A stretch of DNA of 64,000 nt from Oscillospiraceae bacterium (GTDB lineage Bacteria; Bacillota; Clostridia; Saccharofermentanales; Saccharofermentanaceae): contig FWXP01000003.1 in NCBI GenBank assembly GCA_900176545.1, forward strand, positions 124,001 to 188,000, written 5' to 3'. Made by a program: the position numbers and the translations under genes. Numbering within the stretch: position 1 is the stretch's first letter; each line of letters opens with the position of its first letter. A model generated the notes under the pieces. That model saw nothing but the letters and a program-made list of their open reading frames with translations, was not told the origin of the DNA and did not search any database. Of the stretch, positions 52,506 to 59,487 are shown one piece after another.

Positions 52506-54254
52506 ATGGCAGCTAACATCTATCGTGACAAAGTCATCAATGAGATCTCCGAGAAGGATGTAGGATCTCACGTAAGAGCAGCAGGTTGGATCGAGAATAT
52601 CCGTGACCACGGCGGTGTATCCTTCATCGACCTTCGTGACATGTACGGAGTCCTTCAGGTAGTAATGAGAGACACATCTCTTCTTGAAGGTCTTGTTAAG
52701 GAGGATTGTATCTCTGTAGAAGGTATCATCGACCACAGAGACGAAGAGACATATAACCCCAAGATCGAGACCGGTACGATCGAGCTCGACTGCAAGAGCG
52801 TAGAGGTTCTGGGTAAGGTAAGAGCTCAGCTTCCTTTCGAGGTAATGACTTCCAAGGAGATTCGTGAGGATGTAAGACTTAAGTACAGATACCTCGATCT
52901 TCGTAATAAGAAGGTCAAGGATAATATCGTATTCAGATCCAAGGTCATTTCTTTCCTTCGTCAGAAGATGACTGAGATGGGATTTTTGGAGATCCAGACA
53001 CCTATCCTTACATCTTCTTCACCCGAGGGTGCTCGTGACTATATCGTTCCTTCAAGAAAGTATAAGGGCAAGTTCTATGCTCTTCCCCAGGCGCCTCAGC
53101 AGTTCAAGCAGCTCCTGATGGTATCCGGATTCGATAAGTATTTCCAGATCGCTCCCTGCTTCAGAGACGAGGACGCACGTGCCGACAGATCTCCCGGAGA
53201 GTTCTATCAGCTCGACTTCGAGATGAGCTTTGCTACTCAGGAGGATGTGTTCAGAGCAGGTGAGGAGATCCTTACAGCTACATTCGAGAAGTTCGCACCC
53301 GAGGGCGCAGCTGTAACTGCTGCACCTTATCCCGTTATCTCTTACAAGGATGCGATGCTCCAGTTCGGTTCCGATAAGCCCGACCTCAGAAATCCCTTGA
53401 GGATCATCGATGTTACGGAGTTCTTCTCCAGATGTTCCTTCAAGCCTTTCCACGATAAGACAGTAAGAGCTATCAACGTTCATGCTAAGCTTTCTAAGGG
53501 TCAGCATGAGAAGATGCTCAAGTTCGCTCAGGAGATCGGTATGGGAGGCCTCGGTTACCTCGAAGTACTTGAGGATATGTCCTACAAGGGCCCTATCGAT
53601 AAGTTCATCCCCGATGATATGAAGACTGAGATCCGTGATCTTGCAGGCCTTACAGCAGGCGACACTATCTTCTTCATCGCAGATACTGAAGCAAGAGCTA
53701 ATTCCTTCGCAGGTCAGATCAGGAACGAGCTCGGTTCAAGGCTCGACCTCATCGAGAAGAATGCTTACCGCTTCTGCTACGTAAATGATTTCCCTATGTA
53801 CGAGTACGATAAGGATACAAAGGGATATATCTTCACACATAATCCTTTCTCAATGCCTCAGGGCGGACTCGAGGCTCTCGAGAACAAGAAACCCGAGGAT
53901 ATCCTCGCTTATCAGTACGATATCGTATGTAACGGTGTTGAGCTCTCTTCAGGTGCGGTTCGTAACCACGATCTTATGATCATGAAGAAGGCTTTCGAGA
54001 TCGCAGGCTATTCTGAAGAGGATCTTCAGAAGAAGTTCGGTGCTCTCTATACTGCATTCTCCTATGGTGCTCCGCCTCACGCAGGTATGGCTCCCGGCGT
54101 TGACCGTATGATCATGCTCCTTAGAAACGAGGAGTCCATCCGTGAAGTAATCGCATTCCCCATGAACGGTAATGCACAGGATCTTCTCTGTGGTGCTCCC
54201 GGTGAAGTTACAGAGCAGCAGCTCCGTGAAGTTCACATCAAGGTAAGACAGTAA
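52506..54254 (+). CDS. aspS: Aspartyl-tRNA synthetase, probably non-discriminating (Asp/Asn)
   Basis: 582 residues from ATG 52506 (RBS gggagg). OB-fold anticodon domain (1-105), class II catalytic domain with motif 2 (FRDEDARADRSPGEFYQLDFE), bacterial GAD insertion (about 290-410), and motif 3 (GAPPHAGMAPGVDRMIMLL). Position RDHGG has His where E. coli has Leu (RDLGS); His at this place (His31 in P. aeruginosa) goes with charging of both tRNA-Asp and tRNA-Asn. Asp-tRNA-Asn would then be amidated by GatCAB. This fits the AAC specifier of the T-box. Discrimination is inference. Confidence 0.95.
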   Translation: MAANIYRDKVINEISEKDVGSHVRAAGWIENIRDHGGVSFIDLRDMYGVLQVVMRDTSLLEGLVKEDCISVEGIIDHRDEETYNPKIETGTIELDCKSVEVLGKVRAQLPFEVMTSKEIREDVRLKYRYLDLRNKKVKDNIVFRSKVISFLRQKMTEMGFLEIQTPILTSSSPEGARDYIVPSRKYKGKFYALPQAPQQFKQLLMVSGFDKYFQIAPCFRDEDARADRSPGEFYQLDFEMSFATQEDVFRAGEEILTATFEKFAPEGAAVTAAPYPVISYKDAMLQFGSDKPDLRNPLRIIDVTEFFSRCSFKPFHDKTVRAINVHAKLSKGQHEKMLKFAQEIGMGGLGYLEVLEDMSYKGPIDKFIPDDMKTEIRDLAGLTAGDTIFFIADTEARANSFAGQIRNELGSRLDLIEKNAYRFCYVNDFPMYEYDKDTKGYIFTHNPFSMPQGGLEALENKKPEDILAYQYDIVCNGVELSSGAVRNHDLMIMKKAFEIAGYSEEDLQKKFGALYTAFSYGAPPHAGMAPGVDRMIMLLRNEESIREVIAFPMNGNAQDLLCGAPGEVTEQQLREVHIKVRQ

Positions 54255-54258
54255 TAAC

Positions 54259-55575
54259 ATGAAGGTATACTTCTATACGCTCGGGTGCCGCGTCAATCAG
54301 TACGAGACTGATGCGGCGCGCGAGCTTTTTATTAAGGCGGGATTCGGGATCGCGGATTCTGCCGAAGATGCGGATGTATGTGTAGTCAATACCTGCACCG
54401 TAACGGGTGAGGCTGACCGTAAATCACGTCAGCAGCTTCGCCGCATGGCAAGGATCAATCCCGATACCATAGTCGTAGCAATGGGCTGCATGACGGAGAT
54501 GGCAGAAGCCGTTATCGATGCAGACGTAGTCTGCGGCACTAAGGATAAGACTCTCGTTGTAGAGAAGACACTTGAGTATATCTCGCGTAAGTCCGGTGGC
54601 GAAAGCATTTCGAGAGGTGTTATGCATCATCGTCCCGAAGTTACTAAGACTGACGAGTACCATGAGTTCGGTACCGTACTGTCTCCTGAGGGCACAAGGG
54701 CCTTCATAAAGGTTGAAGACGGCTGCAATAAGTTCTGTACTTACTGCATAATCCCGTTCGCGAGGGGAAGAGTTGCAAGCCGAGCTGAAGACGCTGTTCT
54801 GAAAGAGGCACAAGATCTTGCATCAAGAGGCTACAGTGAAGTAATAGTATCGGGTATCCATGTCTGTTCCTACGGTAAGGACAGGGGTGAGGACAGCCTG
54901 GCGCTTGTACGTCTTCTTAAGAAGATCGATGCCATAGAAGGTATCTCCAGGATAAGGCTCGGTTCGCTGGAGCCTATGTCCCTTACGGATGACTTTATAG
55001 AAGGGCTTAAAGGCGTAACTAAGCTCTGTCCCCATTTCCATCTCTCTCTTCAGAGCGGATGCGACAAGATATTAAAGAAGATGAACCGTGATTACACGAG
55101 TGATGAGTTCCTCGAAAGGGTTTCTAAGCTCCGCTCGGTATATCCCACCATGTCGCTTACTACCGATATCATCTGCGGGTTCCCCGAAGAGACGGAAGAA
55201 GACTTTAAAGAGACTTGTGACTTTGTAATAGAGGCAGGTTTTACCAAGGTCCACACCTTCCCTTATTCGGAGAGAGAAGGGACAGTTGCAGCTAAGATGC
55301 CTCAGGTCCCAGTGAATGTACGAAAGGATAGAGCTTCGCGTCTTATTGCCGTCTCAAACGAACTCGAGAATAACTTCGCGGCAAAGAAAGTCGGCTCCGC
55401 TGCTTCGGTTCTTATAGAAACTTTTAAGGATGGTTATGCGGAAGGTTATACTCCTGAGTACATAAGAGCAAAGGTAAGGACCGAAGATAATTCTCTTAAG
55501 GGGAAGACAGTATCCGTAAAGGCCGTAAGAGCGGAAGAGAATACTATCATCTGTGAGCTTATGGCGAACGGCTGA
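54259..55575 (+). CDS. mtaB: tRNA (t6A37) methylthiotransferase
   Basis: 438 residues. N-terminal UPF0004 domain with cluster Cys in TLGCRVNQYETD, NTCTVT and MGC; radical-SAM core with CNKFCTYCIIP (CxxxCxxC); C-terminal TRAM domain. The GCRVNQYE start distinguishes MtaB (YqeV) from MiaB. Turns t6A into ms2t6A at position 37 of tRNAs reading ANN codons, including Lys. Begins four bases after aspS and is co-transcribed with it, so falls under the T-box too. Confidence 0.93.
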   Translation: MKVYFYTLGCRVNQYETDAARELFIKAGFGIADSAEDADVCVVNTCTVTGEADRKSRQQLRRMARINPDTIVVAMGCMTEMAEAVIDADVVCGTKDKTLVVEKTLEYISRKSGGESISRGVMHHRPEVTKTDEYHEFGTVLSPEGTRAFIKVEDGCNKFCTYCIIPFARGRVASRAEDAVLKEAQDLASRGYSEVIVSGIHVCSYGKDRGEDSLALVRLLKKIDAIEGISRIRLGSLEPMSLTDDFIEGLKGVTKLCPHFHLSLQSGCDKILKKMNRDYTSDEFLERVSKLRSVYPTMSLTTDIICGFPEETEEDFKETCDFVIEAGFTKVHTFPYSEREGTVAAKMPQVPVNVRKDRASRLIAVSNELENNFAAKKVGSAASVLIETFKDGYAEGYTPEYIRAKVRTEDNSLKGKTVSVKAVRAEENTIICELMANG

Positions 55576-55624
55576 GATAAAAAGTCGTATAATATCGATA
55601 GACTAAATTAAGGAGGATCATGAT

Positions 55625-56062
55625 ATGCAGTTTGAAGAACTTCGTAAAGAAATGATCAAAGCAATGAAGGATAAGGATAAATTCAGAAAGGACAGCATCT
55701 CTCTTCTTGTTGCCGCAGCTAAGAAAGACGCGATCGACAAGGGATTAAGAGATGATATCCCCGAAGATATGGTAGATGCAGCCATCGCAAGAGAAACCAA
55801 GATGGCTAAGGAGCAGGTGGACAGCTGCCCCGCAGGAAGAGAAGATCTTAAGGCTGAATATGAAGCACGCTACAAGATATTTATGGAATTCATGCCTGAG
55901 ATGATGTCTGCCGAAGCTATCGAGAGCTTTATCAAGGAGAAGTTCTCTGATGTTCTTGCAGAAGGCAACAAGGGAGCTCTTATGAAGAGCGTTATGCCAG
56001 AACTTAAGGGCAAGGCAGACGGAAAGCTCATAAACGAGGTCGTAGCAAAGCTTATAGGCTGA
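55625..56062 (+). CDS. yqeY: GatB/YqeY domain protein
   Basis: 145 residues, the usual length. Helical YqeY domain: KAMKDKDKFRKDSISLL at the start and GALMKSVMPELKGKADGKLINEVV at the end, matching the tail domain of GatB that holds tRNA. Function of free YqeY is uncertain; its position after a probably non-discriminating AspRS hints at tRNA-dependent amidation. RBS aggagg. Confidence 0.93.
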   Translation: MQFEELRKEMIKAMKDKDKFRKDSISLLVAAAKKDAIDKGLRDDIPEDMVDAAIARETKMAKEQVDSCPAGREDLKAEYEARYKIFMEFMPEMMSAEAIESFIKEKFSDVLAEGNKGALMKSVMPELKGKADGKLINEVVAKLIG

Positions 56063-56197
56063 TCGACTTAAGTTCTCCGATTACGGAAACCTGCTTAAGT
56101 CAACCTTATTATAATGTTTAAGATTTCTTAATCTTTTTTGCGAATAGTATGTTAGAATAAGTCTATAACTTCAAAAAGAGCACAGGGGGTGGGTCGA

Positions 56198-56446
56198 TTG
56201 AACTCCGAGACGACAAGATTCAGTTTTACTACAGACAAGTCAGATAATGTCCGTGAGCTAATGACTTATGTTCTCAATGCTCTTAAGGAGAAGGGATATA
56301 ATCCCATCAATCAGCTGGTAGGTTACTTTATCTCGGGTGACCCCACTTATATCACCAGCTACAAGGGAGCCAGAGGTGTTATCAAGAGGATCGACAGAGA
56401 CGAGCTCCTTGAGGTGATCATCTCGGAATACTGCTCCAAGCTTTGA
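56198..56446 (+). CDS. IreB family regulatory phosphoprotein
   Basis: 82 residues from TTG 56198; the strong Shine-Dalgarno (aggggg) lies 8 bases before it, while a GTG at 56189 overlaps the RBS. IreB/DUF965 motifs: TDKSDNVRELMTYVLNALKEKGYNPINQLVGYFISGDPTYITSY. In Enterococcus, IreB is the target of the PASTA kinase IreK and controls cell-envelope stress tolerance. N-terminal Ser/Thr residues (NSETTRFSF) fit phosphorylation. Confidence 0.9.
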   Translation: MNSETTRFSFTTDKSDNVRELMTYVLNALKEKGYNPINQLVGYFISGDPTYITSYKGARGVIKRIDRDELLEVIISEYCSKL

Positions 56447-56470
56447 CAGTAAATGTTATTGAGTTGTTAG

Positions 56471-56497
56471 GGCGATCGCTTAGGCGGTCGCCTTTAT
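56471..56497 (+). terminator. Intrinsic terminator after ireB-like gene
   Basis: GGCGATCGC / GCGGTCGCC with TTAG loop, one G-U pair, then TTTATT. Confidence 0.87.
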
Positions 56498-56562
56498 TAT
56501 GTGCATAAATATTCAAAATGGTGTATTATTATGTTGATTTTATGGAACGGAGGGAAAGTGTC

Positions 56563-57243
56563 ATGGGTTTATTTGACAGTTTGAAGGATTTTGCAGGTTC
56601 TGCAAAGAATGCGTGGAACGAAGAGCAGAAGAGGATCGCAGAGAAGGAAAGGGTCGGTCAGCAGGCGGGTACGTTAAAGCCTAATGCAAAGGTTGCCGCA
56701 ACGCCGGCTCCTAAGCCGGCAGCGTCGCCCAAGCAGGCACCTGCCGTTATCGATATGCAGAGAGGTCTCGTGAACCTTAAGTGGGGAACGATCAATCCGA
56801 TCAGATATCATGACTATACGAACGGAGTTGAGATCCCCGTAAAGATGTGCGGATTAGTAGAGGTGCGGGTCGTAGATCCTGATACGACGATCGGAGAAGA
56901 TCAGTTTAAGGCCGCGCTCCTGGATCTGCTTCAGCCGATAATGGCAGGGTTGGAGAATGACTTTGTGCCTTATGATAAGTTGCAATTTCAGCAGCAAAAG
57001 CTGGCTGATGAACTTAATGCAAGCTTTGCAAAAGATAATATCCTGATCACGAGATTTCTCATAGCGAGTGTTTCCCCGAGAGAAGAGGAGAAGAAGCCTC
57101 TTGATATGTCTCAGCCTGATATCGCGGCTAAGGTCTCTCGGGCTCGTGGAGATGCTCCTTCGGGCAAGTTCTGTCCTCAATGCGGTGCTCCGGATACAGG
57201 CGCGAAGTTCTGCAGCAACTGCGGTGCGGTCTTGAATCAGTGA
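56563..57243 (+). CDS. Small SPFH-like protein with C-terminal zinc ribbon
   Basis: 226 residues from ATG 56563 (RBS ggaggg). A short amphipathic start (MGLFDSLKDFAGSAKNAWNE), an Ala/Pro linker (45-70), a beta/alpha core resembling the SPFH-type domain of virion-core-like YdjI proteins (GLVNLKWGTINPIRYHD, EIPVKMCGLVEVRV) and a zinc ribbon with CPQCG-x10-CSNCG. It is much shorter than typical YdjI-type proteins (300 or more). Those act at the membrane in envelope stress; here only similarity is claimed. Confidence 0.75.
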   Translation: MGLFDSLKDFAGSAKNAWNEEQKRIAEKERVGQQAGTLKPNAKVAATPAPKPAASPKQAPAVIDMQRGLVNLKWGTINPIRYHDYTNGVEIPVKMCGLVEVRVVDPDTTIGEDQFKAALLDLLQPIMAGLENDFVPYDKLQFQQQKLADELNASFAKDNILITRFLIASVSPREEEKKPLDMSQPDIAAKVSRARGDAPSGKFCPQCGAPDTGAKFCSNCGAVLNQ

Positions 57244-57250
57244 ACTTGAC

Positions 57251-57275
57251 GGGGATCCTTCGGGATCCCTGTTTT
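57251..57275 (+). terminator. UUCG-tetraloop terminator
   Basis: GGGATCC-TTCG-GGATCCC (stem 52-58 with 63-69) and GTTTTATG after it; the TTCG loop makes an exceptionally stable hairpin. Confidence 0.85.
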
Positions 57276-57319
57276 ATGTGGTAACATCTATTGAACGTAT
57301 TGATCATTCGGAGGTGTCT

Positions 57320-57745
57320 ATGTCAAAGGGACGCGTAATGGGAATAGATTTCGGTACAAGGCATATAGGTGTTGCCCTGTCGGATGAACTGTGGATCACG
57401 GCATCGGGATTCGAGACAGTCAACTGGAACGGAGAGGACGATGCCTGGGCATTGGATCGTATAGCAACGATAGTTAAGGAAAAGAACGTTTCCGTTATTG
57501 TTCTAGGTAAGCCGTCAAGGACTGACGGTACCATATCCGAGACCGAGAAAAAGGCCGTCGTGTTCGGAGAGAAGCTTACAGAACTTACGGGAATAAAGCC
57601 TGTCATGAAGGATGAGCGCTATACCACGGTCATCGCGTCGAGGATGCTCCACGATACCAATATCAAGTCCAAGAAGCAGAAGAAGATCATCGATCAGGTG
57701 GCGGCAGAGATCATAGTAAGGGAATATCTTGAAGCTGCAAGATGA
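57320..57745 (+). CDS. ruvX: RuvX/YqgF putative Holliday junction resolvase
   Basis: 141 residues from ATG 57320 (RBS ggaggtg). RNase H-like fold: VMGIDFGTRHIGVALSD with the first catalytic Asp, VIVLGKPSRTDG, and VMKDERYTTV with the second acidic residue, VAAEIIVREYL end. Essential in many bacteria for 16S rRNA processing or recombination intermediate cutting. Followed by DUF1292 genes as in many Firmicutes. Confidence 0.93.
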   Translation: MSKGRVMGIDFGTRHIGVALSDELWITASGFETVNWNGEDDAWALDRIATIVKEKNVSVIVLGKPSRTDGTISETEKKAVVFGEKLTELTGIKPVMKDERYTTVIASRMLHDTNIKSKKQKKIIDQVAAEIIVREYLEAAR

Positions 57746-57805
57746 CGTTTTATGTGGTGATGTGGTACAATCCATATATCTTTTATATTAAGGGAGATTC
57801 TTACA

Positions 57806-58096
57806 ATGGATGAAGAAATGAACATCGTAACACTCGTTGACGAAGAGACAGGCGAAGAGATGGAGTTTGCTCTTGTTGACGGTTTTGATTATAAGGATAA
57901 GAGCTATTCCGTACTTGTTACTGCTACAGATAACGAGGAAGAGGCTGAGATGGTCATTATGGAAGAAGTAGAGGGAGAGAACGGTGAGATCCTCCTTGCT
58001 TCCATCGATGAGGAGATCGAGGACGAGATCTACGATTATTACGATCAGCTTTGTGACGAGTATTTCGACGATGAAGACGAATCAGAGGAAGCTTAA
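57806..58096 (+). CDS. DUF1292 protein, copy 1
   Basis: 96 residues, acidic. DUF1292 pattern: IVTLVDEETGEEMEFALVDGFDYKDKSYSVLV and EMVIMEEV, DEIYDYYDQL. Located after ruvX, its normal neighbour. No biochemical function known. Overlaps the next gene by 26 bases. Confidence 0.9.
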   Translation: MDEEMNIVTLVDEETGEEMEFALVDGFDYKDKSYSVLVTATDNEEEAEMVIMEEVEGENGEILLASIDEEIEDEIYDYYDQLCDEYFDDEDESEEA

Positions 58097-58469
58097 TAAT
58101 CCGTTCAAGAACAAGGCGAAGACCGGAGGAGGCAATCCTTACGGTGTGACTTCAAAGAAATCAGGAAGTGAAGACGAGCTGGTAGTGATCCGGGATGTAT
58201 CCACCAATAAGGATTACTATCTTTCTATCGTCGATACTTTTGTGTACTCAAAAAATGAATATATCGTGATGTATAACTTTGCGCCGGATGACGGCAATCA
58301 CGATAAGCCCGAGCTGGTGATAATGAGGACCGAATTTACCAAGAAAGGCGATCAGCTGTTCTATTCCATCAAGGATCAGAATGAGCTGGATGTCGCTTTT
58401 TCCGTATTCATGAGAAGGTATTACGGCTCCTCCGTTCCCGATGAACAGTCAAGGCTGGGCGTCAGGTGA
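58071..58469 (+). CDS. DUF1292-like protein, copy 2
   Basis: 132 residues from an ATG inside copy 1; no RBS of its own is clear, so translation is probably coupled. After a basic start (NPFKNKAKTGGGNPYG) it repeats the DUF1292 plan: DELVVIRDVSTNKDYYLSIVDTFVYSKNEYIVM and ELVIMRTEF, FYSIKD. Looks like a tandem duplicate of the preceding gene with an extra N-terminus. Function unknown. Confidence 0.8.
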   Translation: MKTNQRKLNNPFKNKAKTGGGNPYGVTSKKSGSEDELVVIRDVSTNKDYYLSIVDTFVYSKNEYIVMYNFAPDDGNHDKPELVIMRTEFTKKGDQLFYSIKDQNELDVAFSVFMRRYYGSSVPDEQSRLGVR

Positions 58470-58473
58470 CAGG

Positions 58474-59487
58474 ATGCAGGAAGAAGGAAGCGTAAAGAAT
58501 GTATCTCTGGGACTTAAGATAGCTCTCGGAGGTATTGATATGATAAAGGCCATAGGTGCCGTGATCATAATGATAATGGCACAGGTCATGGCGATCTTCG
58601 GCGTAGCGTTATTAGGATTCGATCTCGATGCCTTTGACGGTACGTCGACATTTATCTATACTCTGATCGCTATACCTCTCCTTATTCTTTATCTGAAGCT
58701 CATCACTCCCAAGGATAAGCCCGTCATGAATGACAAGCTCAATGTTGCCCAGATCGTATTTGTCGTTGTCATGGCATTCGGCCTTATGGGAATCGTTACC
58801 GTATATCTCGTAGCTGCAAATTCCATAGCTCAGCTCTTTGAGTCTGTAGCAGGAGAGATGGAGAAGTATTCGGAGTCTGTTGACAGATATTCCGAGATAG
58901 CCGCAGCAGATATCCCGATGTTCGACCATATCCTGAACCTCATAGGAGTATGTATATTGGTTCCCATAACAGAGGAGCTGACTTTCAGGGCAGGAGTCCT
59001 GAACATACTTCTTAAGAGATATCATCCCATCGCAGCTGTACTTATATCAGCATTTATCTTCGGAAGCCTTCACGGAATCTCGATCCATATCGGATATGCT
59101 CTTATTGCAGGTTTCTGCCTTGGATGGGTCTACTTCTATACGAAGAGCATCAAGTCGACGATATTGATGCACATGCTCTTTAATTTGTTCGGTTCAGGTA
59201 TCCAGACGCTTCTCGACAGCGGCCTGTTCGGTGATGCGTCAGGCGCAAGTGACGCTTTTGCTACATTCAGTGTCCTTCTGGAATTTGCACTTATCATCCC
59301 TGCGATCGTATGCTTCTTCTTATTGAGGTCCATGTATAAGAATTCGCTTACCATCAATACAGGTGTAAGGGCGGAAGCGACATACGATCCTGATTATAAG
59401 GATCCTTTCGAATCATTTGTTCCCGATGAGAATGCTCCGTCTCCTTTCGCTCCAGCAAAGGATGAGATAAAAGATGAACAGGCTTGA
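58474..59487 (+). CDS. CPBP family intramembrane metalloprotease
   Basis: 337 residues from ATG 58474 (RBS aggtg; upstream in-frame start lacks one). Seven or eight membrane helices. CPBP (Abi) motifs: EELTFR (first Glu pair, Arg), FGSLHG (His) and HMLFNL (His/Asn). Such proteases cleave within membranes and process prenylated or bacteriocin-related substrates, or serve immunity. Its 3' end overlaps the next gene by 14 bases, which suggests joint action with that membrane-anchored protein. Confidence 0.9.
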   Translation: MQEEGSVKNVSLGLKIALGGIDMIKAIGAVIIMIMAQVMAIFGVALLGFDLDAFDGTSTFIYTLIAIPLLILYLKLITPKDKPVMNDKLNVAQIVFVVVMAFGLMGIVTVYLVAANSIAQLFESVAGEMEKYSESVDRYSEIAAADIPMFDHILNLIGVCILVPITEELTFRAGVLNILLKRYHPIAAVLISAFIFGSLHGISIHIGYALIAGFCLGWVYFYTKSIKSTILMHMLFNLFGSGIQTLLDSGLFGDASGASDAFATFSVLLEFALIIPAIVCFFLLRSMYKNSLTINTGVRAEATYDPDYKDPFESFVPDENAPSPFAPAKDEIKDEQA

